Assembly: GCF_023035295.1 (NCBI RefSeq)
Contig: NZ_CP075084.1
Location: 1 to 20,414 of the forward strand
Reading direction: 5' to 3'
From: Borrelia coriaceae
Lineage (GTDB): Bacteria; Spirochaetota; Spirochaetia; Borreliales; Borreliaceae
DNA: 20,414 bases
Position numbers and translations under genes: made by a program. The notes below the pieces were generated by a model. It did not search any database. It was given only the letters and a program-made list of their open reading frames with translations, and had not been told where the DNA came from. Position 1 is the stretch's first letter. Each line of letters opens with the position of its first letter. Shown in pieces: positions 7,457 to 17,299 of the stretch.

Positions 7457-8515
7457 TTATTTAGTAGCAGTACCAGATTCAGTAGTTACAGACACATCAT
7501 TAGCGTTTATGTTCATAGCTTTTTTAACTTCTTTAAGTCCTGCATCAATTGTTTTTCTTATTGCTATTGTGAGCGTATTTAAAGCCTTATTTACTGCACT
7601 TACTGCTGCTCCTTTAACTATAGGCGCAACGGCACCAGAATCATTATCACTAGAACCCGCGAATTTACCACCCTTAGCCATCGCTCGCAATGCCATAGCT
7701 CCTGCTATAACAGCATCTTGCTTAGCATCGGACACATCATTTCCTGCAGCCAATTTAGCAGAGTCATCAGATTTAGACATAGCTTTTAATATGTCAGCCC
7801 CAGTTACTGCACCAACAGCTTTTGCTGCATCAGCTGCTGATTTTTTCGCATTAGCATTAGTTCCAGCATTAGTACCATTAAATAACTTTCCTGCTTCACC
7901 ATCCTGATTGTTGCCACCATTTCTGTTACCAGAACCATCTGTAGCTTTTTTAACATCTCCGGCTTCAGGATTTCCTTCTTTTGTATCAAGAACCACGTCT
8001 ACGATAGCTTTAATTCCATTTACTAATTTCTCAACTTCACCCTTAGAACCTGCAGCAGATGTATAAATAGCACCATTACCAAGTAACTCAGCATCAGTAA
8101 TACCAATAGCATCACTAACGGTCTTAGCTCCATTAATTATATTATTAAGTGTGTCATTAACTAATTTACTTACTGCACTTTCTACTGCAGTAGCATTAGG
8201 ATGGCCTTGATCCTTCATATCAGCAACAATTTTTTCAAGGTTTGTCTTAGTTGTTGTTAAGCCTTTTTCTATATTCTTAAAGTACTTACCAACATCAGAC
8301 TTTTTAGTTTCAGCATTAAAAGCTAAAACACCACCAAGTGAATCACCAAAAGAAGTAAAAATAGTTAAGAAGTCATTCCCTAAATTAGCAAGTGAGGATA
8401 AGAAAGTATTTCTCTTCTCAAGTTCTTCTATCCCATTATTACAAGCAAGGAAAAGAGAAATAAATAATGTTGCACAAATACTTTTTAATCTAATATTTTT
8501 AATATTTATTTTCAT
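7457..8515 (-). CDS. vlp: variable large protein (Vlp), GGVLAFN type
   Basis: This intact 352-residue Vlp has a strong AAAGGAGG (8526-8533) upstream. The lipobox is FLAC (Cys25). The body follows NLGNDFLTIFTSFGDSLGG, VLAFNAETKKSDVGKYFKN, a variable Asn/Gly/Asp-rich middle, GAVTGADILKAMSKSDD, MALRAMAKGGKFAG and LNTLTIAIRKTID. Its first 45 or so codons are identical in DNA to those of the next cassette (8661-9749). They form the left boundary of the tandem duplication described separately, so this gene donated the 5' end of its neighbour. Confidence 0.93.
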   Translation of the reverse strand: MKINIKNIRLKSICATLFISLFLACNNGIEELEKRNTFLSSLANLGNDFLTIFTSFGDSLGGVLAFNAETKKSDVGKYFKNIEKGLTTTKTNLEKIVADMKDQGHPNATAVESAVSKLVNDTLNNIINGAKTVSDAIGITDAELLGNGAIYTSAAGSKGEVEKLVNGIKAIVDVVLDTKEGNPEAGDVKKATDGSGNRNGGNNQDGEAGKLFNGTNAGTNANAKKSAADAAKAVGAVTGADILKAMSKSDDSAKLAAGNDVSDAKQDAVIAGAMALRAMAKGGKFAGSSDNDSGAVAPIVKGAAVSAVNKALNTLTIAIRKTIDAGLKEVKKAMNINANDVSVTTESGTATK

Positions 8516-8571
8516 ATATTACGTGCCTCCTTTGATTCCATCCTTTAACTAAAGATGCTCAACATAAATAA

Positions 8572-8613
8572 AAGAGAAACAATGCCTTCTAAATAGAAAG
8601 CATTGTTTCTCTT
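8572..8613 (-). terminator. strong terminator between vlp cassettes
   Basis: A 19-bp stem (8572-8590 with 8595-8613, one mismatch, 4-nt loop) contains AAGAGAAACAATGC and its complement. It terminates the vlp ending at 8661 and is followed by a T-rich tract on the minus strand. Confidence 0.85.
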
Positions 8614-8660
8614 AAATGACTCTATTATTTAATTATTAATAGCGTATTAATTATGATTGT

Positions 8661-9749
8661 TTATTTTTTAGATTCAGGAATATTTTTATCAGAAGTTACA
8701 GAAGTAGCCTCAGGATTAATTTTCATAGCTTCTTTAACTTCCTTAAGTCCTGCATCAATTGTCTTCCTTATTGCAATAGTTAATGTATTTAGTACCTTAG
8801 TTACTGCACTTACTGCTGCTCCTTTAACTGTATTAGCAACATCAATATTAGCAGTACTGTTATCATTAGCAAATTTACCACCTTTAGCCATTGCTCTTAA
8901 CGCTATAGCCCCTGCTATAGTTGCATCATTTTTACTAACCATACCAGTAACTGCAGTGTCAACTTTATGCTCAGCCAACTTAGCTGACTCACCATTTTCT
9001 TTAACCATAGCTTGTAAGATATCAGCACCTGTTACTGCCCCAACGGCCTTAGATGCATCAGCTGCTGCCTTATCTGCATTAGCAGCAATAGCACCTTGAT
9101 TACCAGAACTACCAAAAAGCTTTACCACATCACTAGAATTAGCGTCACGATCACTAGCAAGAGCATCAGCCTTTTTACCAGTACCAGCATCAGCACTTCC
9201 TTTATCTTTAAGTACTATGTCTACAATTGACTTAATTCCCTTTACTAAATTTTCAATATCTTTACCTTTAACTCCAGCCCCATCAGTATTACTACCACCT
9301 TTAGCAACATTAGCAATTGGTTCACTAGCATCGTTGCCAATAGCACCACTAGCAATCTCAGCTCCTTCTATTATCTTACTAAGCTTATCATCAATGAATG
9401 TTTTAACTGAAGCACTTACAGCTTCTGCATTAGGATTACCCTTATCTTTCATATCAGCAACAATTTTCTCAAGAGCTGTCTTAGTAGAAGAAACAGTATC
9501 ATGAACGCTCTTAAAGTACTTACCAACCTCAGACTTTGGAGTTTTAGTATTAAACCCTAAAACACCGCCAAGTGTGTCGCCAAAAGAAGTAAAACTATCT
9601 AAGAAGTCATTACCTAAATTAGCAAGTGAGGATAAGAAAGTATTTCTCTTCTCAAGTTCTTCTATCCCATTATTACAAGCAAGGAAAAGAGAAATAAATA
9701 ATGTTGCACAAATACTTTTTAATCTAATATTTTTAATATTTATTTTCAT
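8661..9749 (-). CDS. vlp: Vlp, hybrid copy of a tandem duplication
   Basis: This intact 362-residue Vlp has the lipobox FLAC and the GGVLGFN body (NLGNDFLDSFTSFGDTLGG). From the lipobox region onward the protein equals that of 9895-10983. Its leader, signal peptide and first 45 codons equal those of 7457-8515. It is therefore a chimera: the start of one neighbour joined to the body of the other. The variable middle includes IANVAKGGSNTDGAGVKG and a VDTAVTGMVSKNDAT stretch. The tail is TSVTSDKNIPESKK. AAAGGAGG lies 10 bases upstream. It probably arose by unequal crossover, and it adds gene dosage without adding an antigen type. Confidence 0.94.
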   Translation of the reverse strand: MKINIKNIRLKSICATLFISLFLACNNGIEELEKRNTFLSSLANLGNDFLDSFTSFGDTLGGVLGFNTKTPKSEVGKYFKSVHDTVSSTKTALEKIVADMKDKGNPNAEAVSASVKTFIDDKLSKIIEGAEIASGAIGNDASEPIANVAKGGSNTDGAGVKGKDIENLVKGIKSIVDIVLKDKGSADAGTGKKADALASDRDANSSDVVKLFGSSGNQGAIAANADKAAADASKAVGAVTGADILQAMVKENGESAKLAEHKVDTAVTGMVSKNDATIAGAIALRAMAKGGKFANDNSTANIDVANTVKGAAVSAVTKVLNTLTIAIRKTIDAGLKEVKEAMKINPEATSVTSDKNIPESKK

Positions 9750-9805
9750 ATATTACGTGCCTCCTTTGATTCCATCCTTTAACTAAAGATGCTCAACATA
9801 AATAA

Positions 9806-9847
9806 AAGAGAAACAATGCCTTCTAAATAGAAAGCATTGTTTCTCTT
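9806..9847 (-). terminator. strong terminator, duplicate copy
   Basis: This is the exact duplicate, at an offset of 1234, of the 19-bp hairpin at 8572-8613. It lies downstream of the vlp ending at 9895. Confidence 0.85.
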
Positions 9848-9894
9848 AAATGACTCTATTATTTAATTATTAATAGCGTATTAATTATGATTGT

Positions 9895-10983
9895 TTATTT
9901 TTTAGATTCAGGAATATTTTTATCAGAAGTTACAGAAGTAGCCTCAGGATTAATTTTCATAGCTTCTTTAACTTCCTTAAGTCCTGCATCAATTGTCTTC
10001 CTTATTGCAATAGTTAATGTATTTAGTACCTTAGTTACTGCACTTACTGCTGCTCCTTTAACTGTATTAGCAACATCAATATTAGCAGTACTGTTATCAT
10101 TAGCAAATTTACCACCTTTAGCCATTGCTCTTAACGCTATAGCCCCTGCTATAGTTGCATCATTTTTACTAACCATACCAGTAACTGCAGTGTCAACTTT
10201 ATGCTCAGCCAACTTAGCTGACTCACCATTTTCTTTAACCATAGCTTGTAAGATATCAGCACCTGTTACTGCCCCAACGGCCTTAGATGCATCAGCTGCT
10301 GCCTTATCTGCATTAGCAGCAATAGCACCTTGATTACCAGAACTACCAAAAAGCTTTACCACATCACTAGAATTAGCGTCACGATCACTAGCAAGAGCAT
10401 CAGCCTTTTTACCAGTACCAGCATCAGCACTTCCTTTATCTTTAAGTACTATGTCTACAATTGACTTAATTCCCTTTACTAAATTTTCAATATCTTTACC
10501 TTTAACTCCAGCCCCATCAGTATTACTACCACCTTTAGCAACATTAGCAATTGGTTCACTAGCATCGTTGCCAATAGCACCACTAGCAATCTCAGCTCCT
10601 TCTATTATCTTACTAAGCTTATCATCAATGAATGTTTTAACTGAAGCACTTACAGCTTCTGCATTAGGATTACCCTTATCTTTCATATCAGCAACAATTT
10701 TCTCAAGAGCTGTCTTAGTAGAAGAAACAGTATCATGAACGCTCTTAAAGTACTTACCAACCTCAGACTTTGGAGTTTTAGTATTAAACCCTAAAACACC
10801 GCCAAGTGTGTCGCCAAAAGAAGTAAAACTATCTAAGAAGTCATTACCTAAATTAGCAAGTGAGGATAAGAAAGTATTTCTCTTCTCAAGTTCTTCTATT
10901 CCATTATTACAAGAAAGGAATAGAGAGATAAATAATGTTGCACAAATTCTTTTTACCTTAATATTTTTAATATTTATTTTCAT
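9895..10983 (-). CDS. vlp: Vlp, parental copy of the duplicated body
   Basis: This 362-residue Vlp is identical to 8661-9749 except within the signal peptide. Here it reads KVKRICATLFISLFLSC instead of the neighbour's RLKSICATLFISLFLAC. It is likely the original owner of the duplicated body. Its leader has lost about 16 bases relative to the neighbour, removing AAAGGAGG and leaving only AAGGG near the same position, so translation from its own site should be weak. This would not matter for a silent cassette, which needs only the homologous 5' coding sequence to be copied into the expression site. The spacer downstream is the duplicate of 8516-8660. Confidence 0.94.
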   Translation of the reverse strand: MKINIKNIKVKRICATLFISLFLSCNNGIEELEKRNTFLSSLANLGNDFLDSFTSFGDTLGGVLGFNTKTPKSEVGKYFKSVHDTVSSTKTALEKIVADMKDKGNPNAEAVSASVKTFIDDKLSKIIEGAEIASGAIGNDASEPIANVAKGGSNTDGAGVKGKDIENLVKGIKSIVDIVLKDKGSADAGTGKKADALASDRDANSSDVVKLFGSSGNQGAIAANADKAAADASKAVGAVTGADILQAMVKENGESAKLAEHKVDTAVTGMVSKNDATIAGAIALRAMAKGGKFANDNSTANIDVANTVKGAAVSAVTKVLNTLTIAIRKTIDAGLKEVKEAMKINPEATSVTSDKNIPESKK

Positions 10984-11023
10984 ATATTACGTGCCCTTAA
11001 CTAAAGTAGTTAGATACAGTAAA

Positions 11024-11061
11024 AAGGGAAACAACTTCCTATCAAAAGAAATGTTTCCCTT
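11024..11061 (-). terminator. terminator between vlp cassettes
   Basis: AAGGGAAACA (11024-11033) pairs with TGTTTCCCTT (11052-11061), with flanking A and T runs. It serves the vlp ending at 11103. Confidence 0.8.
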
Positions 11062-11102
11062 TAATGACTTTATTATCTACTTTTCTTTTCTTAATTTTTT
11101 AT

Positions 11103-12152
11103 TTACCTAGTAGCTCCAGATTCACTTGTTTCTGATGACATATCTCCTTGTTTAACGGCTGCTAATGCCTCACTTATCGCTTTTAAACCACTATCAACAG
11201 TATTTTTTATTGCAATTACAAGAGTACTTAATGTCTTGTTTACTGCACTTACAGCTGCACCATTTACTGCATGAGCAGATTTTTCTTCAGTATTTTTGGC
11301 TGTGAATTTACCATTTTTTGCCATCGCCCTTAATGCTATCCCTGCCGCAATAATAGCATCCTTTGTTACAGCGCTAAGGGTTTTAGTACCAGAATTTTGA
11401 GCAACTGCAATCTCTGCCGCACTGGTTACTGTATTGAGCTGTTTATTAGTACTAACATCTCCTGACTTTAATATAGCTTGCAATATGTCAGCACCAGTTA
11501 CTGCTCCAATAGATGCATTTGCTGCTGCTGCCTCTGCTTCTGTTCCATCACTACCACCACTACCTTGAGCAAACAACTTACCAATTGTTTGTTGTTCTGA
11601 AGTTTTAGTCTTATTAGCCCCTGCATCTCCTTCACTCTTCTTTAAAACTACCTCAACTATTGTTTTAATTCCTTTAACAAGTGAATTAACACTTGCCACT
11701 TCCCCAGGCACAGCATCCTGACCAGCAGTAGCGCTACCAATAGCATCACTGCCTACAGCCCCTTTTGCTGCTTCCTTAGCACCTTCTGCAATCTTATCTA
11801 ATGTATCGGCAACAAATTTATCAACAACTGCTTTAACTTTTTCATAATTACCATTTTCTGCCACCAAAGTATTTAATTTTTCCTTAACTTTCTTCATAGT
11901 TGTCTCAATATTAGTGAAATACTTTCCTATATCTTCTTTTTTAGTATCAACATTAATACCCAAAGTGTCAGTCACCATATCAGAAAAGGAAGTAAAAACA
12001 TCTAAGAAACCTTGTCTTAAATTAGATATAGAGAGTATAGAATCCCTTTGTTTCTCAAGTTCTTCTATTCCATTATTACAAGCAAGGAATAAAGAGATAA
12101 ATAATGTTGCACAAATACTTCTTACTTTAATATTTTTAATATTTATTTTCAT
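11103..12152 (-). CDS. vlp: variable large protein (Vlp), DTLGI type
   Basis: This intact 349-residue Vlp has AGGAGG upstream and the lipobox FLAC. The group-defining region is ISNLRQGFLDVFTSFSDMV and TDTLGINVDTKKEDIGKYF, followed by an ETTMKKVKEKL helix and AEGAKEAAKG. The block GAVTGADILQAILKS is followed by a long insert (NTVTSAAEIAVAQNSGTKTL) shared in outline with the gene at 13166 but absent from the GGVLGFN group. It ends with GIALRAMAKNGKF, LSTLVIAIKNTVDSGLKAI and KQGDMSSETSESGATR. It separates the four GGVLGFN cassettes from the vsp. Confidence 0.93.
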   Translation of the reverse strand: MKINIKNIKVRSICATLFISLFLACNNGIEELEKQRDSILSISNLRQGFLDVFTSFSDMVTDTLGINVDTKKEDIGKYFTNIETTMKKVKEKLNTLVAENGNYEKVKAVVDKFVADTLDKIAEGAKEAAKGAVGSDAIGSATAGQDAVPGEVASVNSLVKGIKTIVEVVLKKSEGDAGANKTKTSEQQTIGKLFAQGSGGSDGTEAEAAAANASIGAVTGADILQAILKSGDVSTNKQLNTVTSAAEIAVAQNSGTKTLSAVTKDAIIAAGIALRAMAKNGKFTAKNTEEKSAHAVNGAAVSAVNKTLSTLVIAIKNTVDSGLKAISEALAAVKQGDMSSETSESGATR

Positions 12153-12257
12153 ATATTACGTGCCTCCTTTTCTTCCTATTCTTTAAACTAAATAGGCTAG
12201 ATACAAATAAGAAAGGCTAAATCATTAATAGTTGCAACCTTTCAATAAGATAAAAAT

Positions 12258-12292
12258 AAGGAAGCTAGAACAACTAAGTTCCTAACTTCCTA
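12258..12292 (-). terminator. imperfect terminator hairpin after vsp
   Basis: GGAAG (12260-12264) and CTTCC (12286-12290), with inner GAAC/GTTC pairing and a bulge, form a hairpin. It lies between the vsp stop and the next vlp leader. A-rich sequence precedes it and T-rich sequence follows it. Its sequence is unlike the vlp terminators. Confidence 0.55.
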
Positions 12293-12374
12293 TTTATTTG
12301 ACTTTGTTTTTTTCAATTACTGACTTCCTCAGTAAAACTAACCTCAAAATAATTACCTAAATTAATTATTTTAA

Positions 12375-13037
12375 TCAGTCATTTTGAGTAGAAGTAGTTC
12401 TAGAAGGCTCTTTAAGTTCCATCATTACAGTTTCTAATTCTTTTTTAGTAGCAGCTAACAGCTCCGCCATCGCTGAATTTAACTTAACAAGTTCCGCAAC
12501 TCCTTGATCCTTAGTACCATCAGTTAAAAGTATAGCACTCTTTGCATGCACATCAGTCGCTCCTTCTTGACCAAGATTAGTATGTTGTTTTTTAATTTGC
12601 TCTATGAATGCTCGACTTGCATCTTTAGCACTAATAACCTTTGCCTTAATCGAATCAGGAGTTTCAGTTGCTTTCTCTAATTCTTTCAATTTAAACTCTA
12701 TAGCCAATACCACTTGAAATGCCCCTGCAATTAACGACCCATTGTGATTATTATTACTAGTATCAAGAGTATCTGAGTTTTTAATTTTAGAACCAATAGC
12801 TTTAGCTAACTCATCTATTGACTTAACTAAAGTATTAACTTCTTTAACACCCGCTGCAAAGTCAATAGCATCTCTTATCTTTTTACTTACTTTTGTTAAA
12901 TCAATTACTCTCCCATCAGCCATAGCTGCTTGCCCCTCTCTAAGCTCTGGTCCTGAATTATTACAAGAAAAGAATAGAGAGATAAATAAAATTGCACATA
13001 TACTTTTTATATTTATATTTTTAATATTTATTTTCAT
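12375..13037 (-). CDS. vsp: variable small protein (Vsp), OspC homologue
   Basis: This intact 220-residue Vsp is the small class of relapsing-fever coat protein. The class is homologous to Lyme OspC and folds as a dimeric helical lipoprotein. The signal ends at FFSC (Cys25). OspC-family features follow: VIDLTKVSKKIRDAIDFA, VKEVNTLVKSIDELAKAIG, a GSLIAGAFQVV segment with KLKELEKA, and a C-terminal LNSAMAELLAATKKELE helix. The leader, start region and signal are the vlp type (MKINIKNINIKSICAILF), although the mature protein is unrelated. This shows the common upstream homology of vlp and vsp cassettes. The ribosome site is GGGTGCACG. It is the only vsp in the window and sits inside the vlp block. 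Confidence 0.94.
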   Translation of the reverse strand: MKINIKNINIKSICAILFISLFFSCNNSGPELREGQAAMADGRVIDLTKVSKKIRDAIDFAAGVKEVNTLVKSIDELAKAIGSKIKNSDTLDTSNNNHNGSLIAGAFQVVLAIEFKLKELEKATETPDSIKAKVISAKDASRAFIEQIKKQHTNLGQEGATDVHAKSAILLTDGTKDQGVAELVKLNSAMAELLAATKKELETVMMELKEPSRTTSTQND

Positions 13038-13095
13038 ATATTACGTGCACCCTTTTATCACACCCTTTAACTCAAAAGGAGATTAGGTACAATAA

Positions 13096-13132
13096 AAGGG
13101 AAACAACTCTCATATAAAGAACTGTTTCCCTT
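13096..13132 (-). terminator. terminator between vlp and vsp cassettes
   Basis: AAGGGAAACA (13096-13105) pairs with TGTTTCCCTT (13123-13132). The minus strand continues into TTATTGTACC. It serves the vlp ending at 13166. Confidence 0.8.
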
Positions 13133-13165
13133 AAATCATCGTATTTACTTATTTTTTATTACTTA

Positions 13166-14203
13166 TTACTGTCCACTAGTTGCTGTTTCCGCTGACATAT
13201 CTCCCTGTTTAACTGTTGCCAATGCTTCACTTATTGTTTTTAAACCACTATCAACAGTATTTCTTATTGCAATTATAAGAGTACTTAATGTCTTGTTTAC
13301 TACACTTGCCGCTACCCCATTCACTGCACCAGAAGATTTAGCATCATTCTTAGCAGCAAGTTTACCACCTTCAGCCATAGCTCTTAATGCTATACCAGCT
13401 ACTAGTACTGCATCTTTATTTGCTTTATTGAGAGTTTTAGTACCAGAATTTTTATTAGTAACTGCAATTTCCGCTGCATTTTTTGCGTCTTCAATATTAG
13501 GCTGATCTTTAGCTTCTTCAGATCCAGCTATAGCCTGTAAGATATCAGCACCAGTTACAGCCCCTATTGATGCACTTGCTGCAGCCGCTATTGTTTCTGT
13601 TGCATCACCAGGAGTGTCACTAAATAATTTACCAACCGATTTCAATTCGGTATCATCTGTCTTAGTAAATGCTGGATTACCCTCACCCTTTTTTATAACT
13701 ACATCAACGATTGTTTTAATCCCTTTAACAAGTGAATTAACGCTTTCAACCTTTGCAGGTGCAGCATTTTGGCCACTAGAAGCAGTAGCACCACTAATAG
13801 CATCACCTTTAACCCCTTCTGCAGCTCCCTTAGAACCTTCTTCTATTTTTGTTAATTTTTCAATAAATTTTTCAACCGCTTCTTTCACTTTTGAATAGTG
13901 TTCATTCTTAACAACTTCAGACTGCAACTTATCTTTAACTGTTTTAATAGTTGTAGCAATATCAGTGAAATATTTCCCAATATCAGATTTTTTAGTATCG
14001 GGATTAATACCTAAAGAGTCTGTGATCATATCACCAAAAGAAGTAAAAATATCTAAGAAGTTTTGTCTTAAATTAGATATAGAGAGTATAGAATCCTTTT
14101 GCTTTTGAAGTTCTTCTATTCCATTATTACAAGAGAGGAATAGAAAGATAAATAATGTCGCACAAATACTTTTTACTCTAATATTTTTAATATTTATTTT
14201 CAT
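13166..14203 (-). CDS. vlp: variable large protein (Vlp), DSLGI type
   Basis: This is an intact 345-residue Vlp with the lipobox FLSC. It is closest by eye to the gene at 11103. Both share ISNLRQ(N/G)FLD, LGIN(P/V)DTKK.DIGKYF, a GTKTLNKANKDAV-like segment before GIALRAMAEGGKL, and LSTLIIAIRNTVDSGLK. Differences cluster in the loops at about 100-150 and 190-270. The C-terminus is shorter and ends in ATSGQ. The ribosome site is the weaker GGGTGCACG. The spacer downstream carries a standard terminator. It is the last intact cassette before the decayed end of the block, so it is likely an active donor. Confidence 0.93.
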   Translation of the reverse strand: MKINIKNIRVKSICATLFIFLFLSCNNGIEELQKQKDSILSISNLRQNFLDIFTSFGDMITDSLGINPDTKKSDIGKYFTDIATTIKTVKDKLQSEVVKNEHYSKVKEAVEKFIEKLTKIEEGSKGAAEGVKGDAISGATASSGQNAAPAKVESVNSLVKGIKTIVDVVIKKGEGNPAFTKTDDTELKSVGKLFSDTPGDATETIAAAASASIGAVTGADILQAIAGSEEAKDQPNIEDAKNAAEIAVTNKNSGTKTLNKANKDAVLVAGIALRAMAEGGKLAAKNDAKSSGAVNGVAASVVNKTLSTLIIAIRNTVDSGLKTISEALATVKQGDMSAETATSGQ

Positions 14204-14330
14204 ATATTACGTGCACCCTTTTATCACACCCTTTAACAAACACAAAAAAGGAACACTACCATCCCTAAATAAAGAATGAACTGTCTCCCTTTAATGACTT
14301 TACTATTTTGTTTACTTATCTTTGTATTAT

Positions 14331-15196
14331 TTACTTAGTAATATTACTAGAAATAACTGAATCAACTTTAATTAAATCCTTGATCGCTTTTAAATCAAAA
14401 TTAATTGTTTTCATTATAGCAAGATTCAAAGTATTTAAAGCCATTTTAATAGCACTCGCTACTGCATTCTTAATCTCATCCTTAGCATCAGTCCCATTAG
14501 AATGAGTAGCGAATTTACCATCCTTAGCCATTCCTCTTACTGCAAGAGTGCCCGCAATTAATGCATCTTTAGCAGAAGCAGTATTAGTCTTAATAAATAG
14601 ATGAGTAGCACCAGTATTTTGCTGTCTTTCGGAACCATCCTCAGCCCTATTAACAGTACCAGCTGCATCACTACCTTCTTGTCGTAATACTATGCTTACT
14701 ATTTCTTTGATTCCATCAATAATACTATCAACCCCAGTCAGTTTAGCAGTAATTGCACTACTATTAACAACTTTACCAACTTCATCATTAACACCTTCAC
14801 CAATTGCACCAGATACCTTTTTAGATCCTAAAATTATCTTCATAAGTTTTGCATTTAAAGTTGTTACAGCCTTATCAATAGCATCAGCATTAGAATGTCT
14901 TTTAGTTTTCATCTCATCAACAATTTTTTCAAGCTTTGTTTCTGTTGTTGTTAATATTTATTCCATATTCTTAAAGTAATTTCCAATCTCAGATTTTTTT
15001 GTTTCAGCATTAAACCCTAAAACAGTACCAATCATATCCCCAAAAGAAATAAAGACAGATAAGCAGTCATTACCCAAATTAGCCCATTGAGGATAAGAAC
15101 TGATTGGTCCTTCTGAAGTTTTTCTAATTCACTCTCTCCTGAATTATTACAAAAAAGGAATAGAGAAATAAATAATTTTGCACAAATACTTTTTAC
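14331..15196 (-). pseudogene. vlp: vlp pseudogene at the end of the archive
   Basis: Vlp homology begins at about 15196, inside the signal peptide (VKSICAKLFISLFLFC). The MKINIKNI start and the leader are missing, so no start codon is left. A small frame disturbance at about 15085-15115 leads from the lipoprotein frame into WANLGNDCLSVFISFGDMI, TVLGFNAETKKSEIGNYF. An in-frame TAA (14958-14960) then interrupts it. From 14912 to 14331 the frame is open for 193 codons: VTTLNAKLMKIILGSKKVSG, then TLAVRGMAKDGKFATHSNG and MALNTLNLAIMKTINFDLK. The GAVTGADIL block is absent, so the middle is also shortened. It could still serve as a partial donor by gene conversion, but cannot be expressed as it stands. 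Confidence 0.88.
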
Positions 15197-15470
15197 TATT
15201 TGCCTAATTATTAAATCAAGTATTTCTAATAACTATTTACTACTTCACTTAATTGACTACAGCAATAATATTATCAGTGACAGCCCAATATTATAATTAA
15301 GTATATTTACAATCATTGAAATGATGACCCTTAAGATATAGCGCCTACAATAGGTAAACCTTTTGTCTTATGTTTACCATAATTTTTATCTTTATATTAC
15401 ATACAAAAAAACAAAATATCAAAAAGTCTAATATCTATGAAAATTTCACAAATTAATTTACTAGAAAAAA

Positions 15471-16733
<1,263 letters not shown>

Positions 16734-17299
16734 CAAAGCCCTCTATCCTAATTATATTAACACACAACTCACAAACTTTTATATAACCTTGGCCACTTGT
16801 GATGAAATTATCAATTTGCGATAAACACCCCCATTTGTGATGAAATTAATTTGACGTGTATTGTTATATAAAATAAATAACTAAATATTTTTTCTACAGT
16901 AACACCATTACATGTAAGTTAAATCTCATCACTAAAGCCTACTGACTGCACCTTGGCGCTCCTTTTCAATACTTTGTACAATAATTTGAGCATCCTTTAA
17001 ATAACTATTTCCATTCCAATAACAATGATATGTACTTTATCAATTTCTGATTAAGAGATAATACACTTTACTTTAACATTCTTCAAATCTTATGCCCTAA
17101 CTAGTTTTGCATCCTCTAGTGTGAATTAAGTCCTTGCAATGATTTATCAAAAACACTTATTGCCTTACTTTATGATTGTTTCAGAAATTTAATCTTTGCT
17201 CTATGCTAAGTATTAAGAACTACAAAATCAACATCTAGGATATCAACACAACCACAATTATAAAAGCAGTAATTTAAATTAACAAAAGGAATATAAAAT

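Larger units (their letters stand above)
8379..10899. repeat. 1234-bp tandem duplication in the vlp array
   Basis: Positions 8379-9665 and 9613-10899 appear identical base for base at a constant offset of 1234. The first differences are C8378/A9612 on one side and C9666/T10900 on the other. The unit contains one whole intergenic spacer, one vlp body and the 5' part of a vlp. The 53-bp shared end (9613-9665), encoding the segment around NGIEELEKRNTFLSSLANLG, marks where two vlp 5' regions recombined. I checked this by eye, including both flanks and both translations. Confidence 0.9.

Noticed and set aside
7804..7989. Second minus-strand frame inside the vlp at 7457-8515
   Set aside because: It is an alternate frame within an intact vlp, rich in Leu/Met/Gln, with no independent start signal.
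6309..10738. Long plus-strand open frames opposite the vlp genes (6309-6839, 7509-7907, 8653-9099, 9217-9504 and their duplicates), encoding Ala/Ser/Leu-rich proteins
   Set aside because: They mirror the Ala/Lys/Asp codon pattern of the vlp genes on the other strand. They have no ribosome sites and duplicate exactly where vlp duplicates.
11914..14979. Plus-strand frames at 11914-12186, 13293-13505, 13614-13898, 14308-14505 and 14692-14979
   Set aside because: They are antisense to vlp genes or the vlp pseudogene, with no start signals of their own.
15353..15378. GGTAAAC/GTTTACC hairpin as terminator of the membrane-protein gene
   Set aside because: It has only seven base pairs, lies 93 bases past the stop and has no T run on the correct strand.
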